Assembly: GCA_035541995.1 (NCBI GenBank)
Contig: DATKMG010000093.1
Location: 1 to 7,336, forward strand
From: DATKMG01 sp035541995
Lineage (GTDB): Bacteria > Acidobacteriota > Terriglobia > Versatilivoradales > Versatilivoraceae
Direction: 5' to 3'
DNA: 7,336 bases
In this document: positions 1-6,072 of the stretch, piece by piece
How positions within the stretch are numbered: position 1 is the stretch's first letter
Layout: each line of letters opens with the position of its first letter
Made by a program: the position numbers and the translations under genes
Notes under the pieces: model-generated
The model's database searches: none
The model's input: only the letters and a program-made list of their open reading frames with translations
Told to the model about the DNA's origin: nothing

Positions 1-1
1 A

Positions 2-1708
2 TCGGTTCTTGGCGCCAATGATGGTCTGTGGGACTGGAATCTGAAGACCAATGATTTATACTTTTCGGCACGTTGGAAGTCGATGCTGGGATGCGAGGAC
101 CATGAAATTGGCAATAAACCGGAGGAATGGTACAAGCGCATCCATCCCGAGGAAGTTGAGCAGGTCAAGGCGAATATTTCTGCCCATTTGAATAATCTGA
201 CCTCTCACTTTGAAAGTGAGCATCGAATGATGCATAAGGACGGCAGTTACCGCTGGATGTTGAGTCGAGGACTTGCCGTCAGGGACAAAACAGGCAATGT
301 CTCCCGGATGGCAGGATCGTTAACCGACATAACCGAAAACAAGGTGGCCGATGCATTGACTGGACTCCCCAACCGGGTCCTTTTCATGGACCAACTGGGA
401 CGTGCCCTGGAGCGAGTCAGATACATCAAGAACTACCAGTTCGCTGTGTTCTTTCTCGACCTCGATCGCTTCAAGCTGGTCAACGACAGCCTGGGACACC
501 TGATTGGAGATCAGTTGCTGATTACCGCAGCCAGGCGATTGAAATCCTGTCTCCATTCCGGCGACATAGTGGCGCGTCTTGGTGGCGATGAATTTGCCAT
601 CCTGCTGCAGGAAATTAAACATGTGGGTGACGCCACCAGTGTGGCCGAACGGATCCAGGCCGCACTCTCCCTACCCTTCAATCTGAATGGGCAGGAGGTT
701 TACAGCAGCGTCAGCATCGGCATTGCACTCAGTGAGTCGGGATATGAACGGCCGGAGGATCTGCTGAGGGACGCAGACACAGCCATGTATCGAGCAAAAG
801 CCTTGGGCAAAGCCCGTTGCGAAATGTTTGACACAGAGATGCGAGATCGGGCCGTCGCGCGTCTGCAACTGGAGACTGACCTTCGTCATGCCTTGGAACA
901 CCGTGAGTTTCGCGTGTACTATCAGGCTATTACTTCTCTGGCCACAGGGCGGATTAGAGGCTTCGAGGCTCTGGTACGATGGCAGCATCCTACCCGTGGC
1001 TTGATCTTACCCGAAGAATTCATTCCCATCGCTGAAGAGACAGGCCTCATCGTGCCCATCGACCAGTGGGTTCTCCTTCAAGCCTGCAACCAGATGAAGC
1101 AGTGGCATGAAGTGTACGGGAACCATTCCTTGGCCATAGCGGTGAATTTCTCAAGCAAGCAGTTCCTCCAACCTGACCTGGTGGCCAATATCCATCAAGT
1201 CCTGGAAGAAACGGGACTGGAGCCAAAGAGTCTAACCTTGGAGATGACGGAGAGCCTGGTCATGGAAAACGCAGAATCGTCTATAGCCCTTCTCAAGCAG
1301 CTCCGTGAACTGAATGTCCGTGTGGGCATAGATGATTTCGGAACCGGATACTCTTCTCTGAGCTACCTCCACCAGTTTCCCATTGACACTCTGAAGATCG
1401 ATCGTTCTTTTATCAATCAAATGGGCGGGGATGAGGAAAACTCGGTGATTGTGCGCACTATCATCAGCCTGGCGCACAACCTTGACGCGGATGTCATTGC
1501 CGAGGGCGTAGAGACATCCGAGCAAGTGGAATTGCTCAAGGCCCTAGGGTGTGAGTATGCCCAAGGCTTCTTTTTTTCGACTGCGGTAGATGGCGAAACT
1601 GCCGAACACCTCATTCAACAGGGACGCCCCTGGGAGTCCCATGGTGCCAGTGTCCCTCCCATCCCCTCTTCGGACTCTGTCTGTCGCTCGTCGAACTACG
1701 CGACCTAA
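2..1708 (+). CDS. PAS-GGDEF-EAL cyclic-di-GMP signalling protein (5' partial)
   Basis: Bifunctional-type c-di-GMP enzyme: GGDEF domains make c-di-GMP from two GTP and EAL domains hydrolyse it to pGpG. The frame is open to the left edge, and the residues encoded before the first ATG (nt 83) read as the start of a PAS fold (NDGLWDWNLKTN), so the gene begins outside the window; 568 residues are visible. The order is: PAS_3-type domain to about nt 340 (HKDGSYRWML, then the closing TDITENK); GGDEF domain about nt 345-845 with an intact GGDEF at 581-595; EAL domain about nt 870-1640 with EAL at 965-973, a DDFGTGYSS motif near 1331 and EGVET near 1502. Both active-site signatures look intact. The RxxD inhibitory site is absent: HSGD stands at that place. 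The last 25 or so residues are a Ser/Pro-rich tail. Family assignment is secure; which activity dominates, and the PAS ligand, cannot be read. No membrane segment is visible in this part. Confidence 0.96.
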   Translation, partial: SVLGANDGLWDWNLKTNDLYFSARWKSMLGCEDHEIGNKPEEWYKRIHPEEVEQVKANISAHLNNLTSHFESEHRMMHKDGSYRWMLSRGLAVRDKTGNVSRMAGSLTDITENKVADALTGLPNRVLFMDQLGRALERVRYIKNYQFAVFFLDLDRFKLVNDSLGHLIGDQLLITAARRLKSCLHSGDIVARLGGDEFAILLQEIKHVGDATSVAERIQAALSLPFNLNGQEVYSSVSIGIALSESGYERPEDLLRDADTAMYRAKALGKARCEMFDTEMRDRAVARLQLETDLRHALEHREFRVYYQAITSLATGRIRGFEALVRWQHPTRGLILPEEFIPIAEETGLIVPIDQWVLLQACNQMKQWHEVYGNHSLAIAVNFSSKQFLQPDLVANIHQVLEETGLEPKSLTLEMTESLVMENAESSIALLKQLRELNVRVGIDDFGTGYSSLSYLHQFPIDTLKIDRSFINQMGGDEENSVIVRTIISLAHNLDADVIAEGVETSEQVELLKALGCEYAQGFFFSTAVDGETAEHLIQQGRPWESHGASVPPIPSSDSVCRSSNYAT

Positions 1709-1758
1709 CCAAGAAAGACCAGCCAGCCATACTGACAAACTAACTACAATCCTCATTT

Positions 1759-1783
1759 GATCCCGGTCGCAATTGGCGGGATT
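1759..1783 (+). terminator. Weak hairpin 51 bases after the PAS-GGDEF-EAL gene
   Basis: ATCCCG (1760-1765) pairs perfectly with CGGGAT (1777-1782), and a G-T pair can extend the stem by one. The loop is 11 bases. No T-run follows, so it is a poor match to an intrinsic terminator. It could instead be part of the repeat-rich region that starts just downstream. Confidence 0.2.
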
Positions 1784-1804
1784 GGTGGCTATTATTGAGA
1801 GTCA

Positions 1805-1943
1805 CAGAATATAGTGACAACCATTTGTCCCGAAGGAACAATGGAAAGTAGCCAGCGCTGACGCGAAAGGCGTGTCACCCCTGGATTATACCGAATAACA
1901 TCAACCCCGGCGGGGTGGAGGAGAGGCATGTCACTATATTCTG
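1805..1943. repeat. 139-base element bounded by a perfect 15-bp inverted repeat, with three internal hairpins
   Basis: CAGAATATAGTGACA (1805-1819) is the exact reverse complement of TGTCACTATATTCTG (1929-1943). Between them lie three successive palindromes: TGTCCC-GAA-GGAACA (1826-1840, one mismatch); a 33-base imperfect hairpin from CCAG to CTGG with GACGC and GCGTGTC facing each other (1852-1884); and ACCCC-GGC-GGGGT (1904-1916, perfect). The left arm also contains a small palindrome with the bases before it (GTCAC 1801-1805, GTGAC 1814-1818). There is no open reading frame of note and no obvious target-site duplication. Seen: the repeats. Known: such hairpin clusters are typical of REP-like or MITE-like intergenic repeats, which are often moved by a transposase encoded elsewhere. 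Inferred: this is one copy of a dispersed family. A structured RNA is the main alternative; it does not resemble the c-di-GMP-I riboswitch. Confidence 0.6.
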
Positions 1944-2058
1944 CAAGTATCCGTAATTACTCATTGTTGTCAAGAACGTCATCATCATACGCGGTTCGGC
2001 TTGGGATACTGTGCGCATCCACTGGTGAGTGAGGACAGCCCGGTTGTCGCAGAATTAA

Positions 2059-2080
2059 TGATCCCACCATGTCGGGATCA
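2059..2080. promoter_or_regulatory. 7-bp palindrome upstream of the Cache sensor
   Basis: TGATCCC (2059-2065) and GGGATCA (2074-2080) are perfect inverted repeats around an 8-base centre. It lies 104 bases before the sensor start and no T-run follows, so an operator or an RNA hairpin is more likely than a terminator. The same ATCCC/GGGAT core occurs in the hairpin at 1759-1783. No regulator can be named. Confidence 0.25.
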
Positions 2081-2172
2081 GTTAAAATAGGTTGGTTTCT
2101 TCCTTGGGTTGAATTTCCCGGTCTTGTTCTTGGTCCAATCCTCTTCGTCATTGAATCCTTAGTGTCTATTTG

Positions 2173-2179
2173 AAAGGAG
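2173..2179 (+). promoter_or_regulatory. Shine-Dalgarno AAAGGAG for the Cache sensor
   Basis: AAAGGAG ends 5 bases before the ATG at 2185. This fixes the start at 2185 and excludes the TTG at 2170, which lies upstream of the ribosome site. Confidence 0.8.
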
Positions 2180-2184
2180 CGCCT

Positions 2185-3285
2185 ATGAGAGAAGATGGGG
2201 CTAGTATCAAGTGGCGAACTGTAATTTTGTTGGTCATTATCGTGAATGTTCCTTTTTGGACCCTTGCGTTCTTTACCCTCGATCAAACCCGGCAGGCTTT
2301 GTACGCTCAATTGGCCTCTGACTTCAGAGCGATTACCAGAAGAAACGGGGTCACCATCAACTATGGGATTAACCATCTGGTTTTGAGTGTTGGGAGCATC
2401 GCCATCAACACAGAAGTTCGGGATGTCGTCCGCAAACAAAATGCCTCCTATGGGGGCTCGAGTGAGGACATTCGCAGGAAGATATCCTCCACCGACAAAT
2501 CCTGGCTCACGCCTGCTGCCAATCAAATGGTTGAGCAGATGCTAGCTAACCCGGCGTCGAAGTACCTCCGGCGTTTCGTCGAAATTAATCCGGCCTTCAA
2601 GCGAATCACAGTTACCGATCGCTTTGGAGGTGTGGCAGCCGCCAATGTGAAAACTGTCGATTATGAACAATCAGATGAACCCTGGTGGCAGAATGCCTTC
2701 AAAGACGGAATCAGTGGAAGCGTCGTAATTGAAGATGTGACACTTGATCCTATCACTAGATTCAATGCCATCCATGTCGTTGTGCCGATCCAGGATGAGG
2801 TCAAAGATCAAGTCCTGGGGATCATTGGCGCCTTGATCGATATTAGCGATCTTTTCCCGCTTGTGAGTGGTGTCAGGGTCGGCAGCACTGGAGAAACACT
2901 CCTGGTCACAGACCAAGGCAATGTCATTTCCGGATCAGAGGTGACACTCAGAGAACTCATTCCTCTGCCCTACTTTGATGACATACGAAACGCAATGCAT
3001 TCGAACACGAGGCCTGACTTCATTCGTGCTTCGGTTCCTGGGGGAAAAAAGAAATTCGTCGCGTACAGGGATACGGGGCTGTCCTCCTCATATCCTCAAC
3101 TAAAGTGGATGGTTGTGACCGCCCAAGATGAGGCGGAAGCCAACGCTCCGATCGATACTCTCACGCGGAAATTCCTATGGGCTGCTTTGGCAAATTTACT
3201 GGTGATCACAGGTATTTCCTTGTACCTGTTTACTCACCGTCGCATGCGCTTTTTGGATTTGCGAGGTCCTTTTGTAGAGGAATAA
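2185..3285 (+). CDS. Membrane-anchored dCache sensor protein without an output domain
   Basis: A 366-residue protein with the layout of the extracytoplasmic half of a bacterial receptor. A short cytoplasmic N-terminus leads into a membrane helix at about residues 11-32 (VILLVIIVNVPFWTLAFF). A large double-Cache region follows at about 36-315, with a helical stretch, the Cache-like segment DYEQSDEPWWQNAFKDG at 159-175, a GIIGALIDI strand near 212, and a second lobe containing GSTGETLLVTDQGNVISG (233-250) and KWMVVTAQDE near 307. A second helix is at about 330-349. Such domains bind small ligands (amino acids, organic acids and similar) outside the membrane and signal inward through HAMP, kinase, phosphatase, GGDEF or chemoreceptor domains. 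Here only about 17 cytoplasmic residues follow the second helix before TAA, so there is no output module. It may be a sensor subunit acting with a partner or the remnant of a longer receptor. The ligand is unknown. Confidence 0.85.
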   Translation: MREDGASIKWRTVILLVIIVNVPFWTLAFFTLDQTRQALYAQLASDFRAITRRNGVTINYGINHLVLSVGSIAINTEVRDVVRKQNASYGGSSEDIRRKISSTDKSWLTPAANQMVEQMLANPASKYLRRFVEINPAFKRITVTDRFGGVAAANVKTVDYEQSDEPWWQNAFKDGISGSVVIEDVTLDPITRFNAIHVVVPIQDEVKDQVLGIIGALIDISDLFPLVSGVRVGSTGETLLVTDQGNVISGSEVTLRELIPLPYFDDIRNAMHSNTRPDFIRASVPGGKKKFVAYRDTGLSSSYPQLKWMVVTAQDEAEANAPIDTLTRKFLWAALANLLVITGISLYLFTHRRMRFLDLRGPFVEE

Positions 3286-3333
3286 GGCGTAAAAAAGTGA
3301 ACCTCAGGTAACTAAGAACCGCCAAAGGGGGTG
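3286..3333. other. Short gap between convergent genes
   Basis: 48 bases separate the stop of the Cache gene from the stop of permease B on the other strand. Stops occur soon in all three forward frames, so no continuation of the sensor into a lost output domain is visible. I see no strong bidirectional terminator, only a tiny ACCT-C-AGGT palindrome. Confidence 0.6.
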
Positions 3334-4185
3334 TCAATCGGCGCCATAGTTGATTTCCATCCGCCGAATCGATAATCCTGCAACTCCAACGACTGCCAAG
3401 GTTAGGACGAGCAGGCCCAGAACCGCCAACCAAGCCGGAGAAGGATCAGCCAATATCCCAAATGGGCCCGAAGGCAAGGAAACGGGGCACAGTGACTGCA
3501 GGTAATAAATGACACTCACTTTCTTGAGGAAAGGGGGTAGGAGGAAGTTGACTGATTCCCATCCCAGCACTGCCATCGCCGGGATGACAGGATTTCTGAA
3601 AATCAATCCCATCAGCAAGAAAACGCTACCGTAACCCAGGCACGCAAGCAAGGTCACTCCCATATAGCTGAGCAGCTGGCCCATGCCTGGTCCTTTGCCA
3701 AAGTAGTCTGAACCCATTGCCCCATAGGGGACATACATGAACGCAAATGACAGACCGACACTGATCGTAAACAGGGTTGCTGCAGTAATCCAGCCCGACA
3801 GGTACTTTCCAACAACCAGGATTTCCCTCCGCACCGGCGTCAAAAAGTAAAAATGCAGGCTCTTTTCCAGGACTTCGCCACGAAAGAGATAAGTGAAAAT
3901 GCCGACACAGGCAAAAAAGATCCCGACGCGCAGATAATAGAATTGGAAGATACCCGCATACGTAATTCCAGCCTTACCGAATTGGCTCCATTCCCCTTCA
4001 TGGGATGGCATGAAGGCTTTGACTCCGATTAGGAAAACCGGGGCCAGAACCAGCAGGTAAATCCACAATGCCCGACGGCCAAGATAGTTCTTGCGGACCT
4101 CAAGCCGGACGATGGCTTCGATCTGTCGAAGCCAGAGGCCCCAAGGAAGGCCACCAATCTCTCGCGAAACTCGATTTTCTCTCAT
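3334..4185 (-). CDS. ABC-2-type transporter permease (permease B)
   Basis: A 283-residue integral membrane protein, the last gene of the ABC cluster. Six hydrophobic helices are visible at about residues 38-58, 82-101, 130-153, 171-195, 197-216 and 250-272, the usual ABC-2 permease count. The cytoplasmic stretch FRGEVLEKSLHFYFLTPVRR (101-120), ahead of helix 3, matches the conserved ABC-2 segment in which an acidic residue and a 'P-x-R' element mark the contact region with the ATPase. The ATG at 4185 is preferred because GAAGGAG lies upstream (4197-4203), although the 11-base spacing is long. The frame also reaches a TTG at 4284, but that would overlap ATPase B and add a sequence unlike a permease. 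It presumably forms the membrane channel with permease A, driven by ATPase B and/or A. The substrate is unknown; no binding protein lies nearby, which favours export. Confidence 0.88.
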   Translation of the reverse strand: MRENRVSREIGGLPWGLWLRQIEAIVRLEVRKNYLGRRALWIYLLVLAPVFLIGVKAFMPSHEGEWSQFGKAGITYAGIFQFYYLRVGIFFACVGIFTYLFRGEVLEKSLHFYFLTPVRREILVVGKYLSGWITAATLFTISVGLSFAFMYVPYGAMGSDYFGKGPGMGQLLSYMGVTLLACLGYGSVFLLMGLIFRNPVIPAMAVLGWESVNFLLPPFLKKVSVIYYLQSLCPVSLPSGPFGILADPSPAWLAVLGLLVLTLAVVGVAGLSIRRMEINYGAD

Positions 4186-4218
4186 GGCCGCTAACGCTCC
4201 TTCACGACACTGATGCCA

Positions 4219-4248
4219 TATATAAAAGTTCGCAATCCACAAGCGCAA
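4219..4248 (-). promoter_or_regulatory. Possible weak internal promoter before permease B
   Basis: On the minus strand, TTGCGC (4243-4248) and TATATA (4219-4224) are separated by 18 bases, a loose match to a sigma-70 promoter. It lies in the only sizeable gap (4186-4258) of an otherwise overlapping gene set. The match is weak and could be chance in a locally AT-rich spacer. Confidence 0.2.
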
Positions 4249-4258
4249 AAAAGGAACC

Positions 4259-5212
4259 CTACAGTGTTCCACTCTCGGACCCAATCAAGTATTCATACAC
4301 TGAATGGACATCGTCGTCAGATGGAGCTACAAACTCCACTTCCAGATCGTTGTCCAGCACCACTTGATTCATCATCAAGAAAAACTGATCGACAGTTCGA
4401 GTCCTTACCAGCAACCCTCGACGGTCCTCATGGAGTTTGACTTCCACTCCTTGCTCCAATTCAAAGATCCTGGCGGCGAGAACACTCGGTTTAGTACACC
4501 GGATGAAGACTTGACGAGGATGCTCTTCCATTTCATCTCGAACTTCTTGAATGTTCCCCTCCGCCACCACAAAGCCGCGGTTCAACATAATGACGCGATC
4601 TGAGATGAGATCGACTTCGTATAGGATGTGGCTGGAGATAATTACGTGGACGCCTCCCGCTGCCAGCTCGCGGAACAAGGCCAGCATTTCCGAGCGGGCC
4701 AAAGGGTCAAGGCCATTCAATGGCTCATCCAATATCAGAACTTGGGGTCCGTGACAAATGGCTTGAGCCAGTTTAATTCTCTGGCGCATTCCCTTACTGT
4801 ATGCCGCAATCCGACGATCTGCTGCATCTGCTAGACCCACTCTCTCTAAAGCCTCTCTGGCACCTTGTGCCGACTCCCCTTGAGTTCTTCCATGCAATTG
4901 AAGAAGTGAATGCAGCAGTTGACGTCCGGTCAAGCCTTTCGGAAAAGAGTCGTACTGGGTACAATAGCCCACCTTCTTAAAAAGCCTGTCAGGGAGTTCA
5001 GTGGGGATGCCCAGCACGAGGATTCTCCCTTGAGACGGTCGAAGTAATCCGGTCATCAGATTCATCATGGTCGTCTTACCTGAACCGTTAGGACCCACGA
5101 GGCCAGTAATTCCGGGCGCAATGGAGAGATTCACCCGATTGACCCCCAGGACTTCGCCATAAAACTTGGAAACATTCTCAAAAATAATATTCGATTCCAT
5201 GTCGCATTCCAT
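4259..5212 (-). CDS. ABC-2-type transporter ATP-binding protein (ATPase B)
   Basis: A 317-residue nucleotide-binding subunit that hydrolyses ATP on the inner face of the membrane for a partner permease. From the ATG at 5212: Walker A GPNGSGKTT at 40-48, Q-loop Gln86 (GYCTQYD), a signature motif reading YSKGM at 138-142 instead of LSGGQ, Walker B with LILDEPLNGLDP at 159-170 (catalytic Glu163) and the H-loop His195 (SSHIL). A C-terminal extension of about 100 residues follows, as is common in ABC-2 exporter ATPases. The ATG at 5212 shares its A with the stop of permease A (TGATG), which suggests translational coupling. A GTG at 5215 and an ATG at 5200 are alternatives; the latter begins MESNIIFENV, the most family-like N-terminus. 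All ATPase motifs look functional. The substrate is unknown. Confidence 0.93.
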   Translation of the reverse strand: MECDMESNIIFENVSKFYGEVLGVNRVNLSIAPGITGLVGPNGSGKTTMMNLMTGLLRPSQGRILVLGIPTELPDRLFKKVGYCTQYDSFPKGLTGRQLLHSLLQLHGRTQGESAQGAREALERVGLADAADRRIAAYSKGMRQRIKLAQAICHGPQVLILDEPLNGLDPLARSEMLALFRELAAGGVHVIISSHILYEVDLISDRVIMLNRGFVVAEGNIQEVRDEMEEHPRQVFIRCTKPSVLAARIFELEQGVEVKLHEDRRGLLVRTRTVDQFFLMMNQVVLDNDLEVEFVAPSDDDVHSVYEYLIGSESGTL

Positions 5213-6072
5213 CACTTAATAACCTCGTAGGCCCTGATCTTCCGCGATAGCAGGAAAAGACAGATTGCGCAAAAGGCCAGCAACGATCTCCAAGCATCCT
5301 CCGGGGCAACTGTGGATTTCCCATCGAGCCCAAACAGCGATGACCAGACGCTCTGCATGACTTCAGAAAGGTTAATCAAGAGTCCGGTCTTGGTAGTGAA
5401 GATGTTGTTTATGGCGGCTCCAATCCCGTTGGCAAAGGAAGTAATTCCAAATAAGAGTGCCCCAGCCACGAACCGCCATTTGACCCAGGCCGAAAGTGTG
5501 AGTGAGAATAGAGAAAGGCATGCAATCCAGAGCCACGAGCCCAAAAGGAGAGCCATCAGAACCCTCAAATTGTTTCCACACCACCCGATCCCCACAAGAC
5601 TGCACTGCAGGAGAAATAGAAACATGCCTGGTAGCCAGGTGATCGCTGATAGCAGAATAGCGATGACAGACAATTTCCCCAAAACGTATTCAGCCCTGGA
5701 AAAGGGGCGGCTCAGGTAAAGTGGCAAACCATTGTTGGCCAGGTCTGGAGATACCAGCCCCGGCCCGACAAAAGCCGTCAAGATGAATCCAATCCCGGAT
5801 TGAACCCAAAGAAACAAATAGAAGAAATGCCCATCAATTGCCATGAGCCTGTCAGGATTCATGTTCAGAACCTTCAGGGCTGACAGGTTGTGGTGCAGAT
5901 AAATCACTATGGCGCAGCCCAATGGCCAGGCAAAACCAGCCACCATTAGGGAGATCAGAAACTTAGAGCGAAACGCCTGCTGCAATGCATATCGCGGCAG
6001 AATCAGGAACCTGGACCAGGCTGGAGTGAGCCGGCCCTCATAGCGCTGGTAGGTGTGTTTATAGACTGCCAT
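5212..6072 (-). CDS. ABC-2-type transporter permease (permease A)
   Basis: A 286-residue membrane protein with about six helices, at roughly residues 38-58, 83-107, 131-156, 168-193, 200-222 and 260-276. Between helices 2 and 3 lies GPGLVSPDLANNGLPLYLSR (103-122), followed by PFSRAEYVLGK. This is the ABC-2 pattern in which a newly inserted permease half shows 'acidic-small-LPLYLSRP' before the next helix. It pairs with the flanking ATPases. The start is set by GGAGG at 6079-6083, six bases before the ATG at 6072. This ATG lies inside the last codons of ATPase A (14-base overlap in another frame), implying coupled translation. An in-frame start further upstream (6162) would overlap ATPase A by over 100 bases and has no support. 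It is only distantly similar to permease B, so the two could form a heterodimer. Confidence 0.9.
   Translation of the reverse strand: MAVYKHTYQRYEGRLTPAWSRFLILPRYALQQAFRSKFLISLMVAGFAWPLGCAIVIYLHHNLSALKVLNMNPDRLMAIDGHFFYLFLWVQSGIGFILTAFVGPGLVSPDLANNGLPLYLSRPFSRAEYVLGKLSVIAILLSAITWLPGMFLFLLQCSLVGIGWCGNNLRVLMALLLGSWLWIACLSLFSLTLSAWVKWRFVAGALLFGITSFANGIGAAINNIFTTKTGLLINLSEVMQSVWSSLFGLDGKSTVAPEDAWRSLLAFCAICLFLLSRKIRAYEVIK

Larger units (their letters stand above)
1709..2184. other. 476-base non-coding region between the c-di-GMP enzyme and the Cache sensor
   Basis: I find no convincing gene here. An antisense open frame that overlaps the region (1957-2526) runs deep into the Cache gene, has no family resemblance and reads as a shadow. 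The region holds a weak hairpin (1759-1783), the inverted-repeat element (1805-1943), a 7-bp palindrome (2059-2080) and the Shine-Dalgarno sequence of the sensor gene (2173-2179). No clear sigma-70 or sigma-54 promoter stands out. About 115 bases between 1944 and 2058 show nothing I recognise. Confidence 0.7.

Noticed and set aside
1805..1943. c-di-GMP riboswitch in the intergenic region between the two signalling genes
   Set aside because: The hairpin cluster does not show the conserved c-di-GMP-I core or its tetraloop/receptor arrangement; the outer inverted repeat points to a repeat element.
1801..1950. CRISPR array or insertion sequence
   Set aside because: There are only two inverted arms and no regularly spaced direct repeats; the interval is far too short for a transposase and no target duplication is visible.
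1957..2526. Minus-strand open frame of 189 codons spanning the intergenic region and the start of the Cache gene
   Set aside because: It is antisense to a well-supported dCache gene, has no recognisable domain or hydrophobic pattern, and its composition reads like a reverse-strand shadow.
4186..4284. Longer start for permease B at a TTG
   Set aside because: It is a rare start codon overlapping ATPase B, with no ribosome site and an added sequence unlike permeases; the ATG at 4185 has GAAGGAG upstream.
5312..5719. Plus-strand open frame of 135 codons inside permease A
   Set aside because: It lies wholly antisense to a clear membrane protein, and its translation has no domain features.
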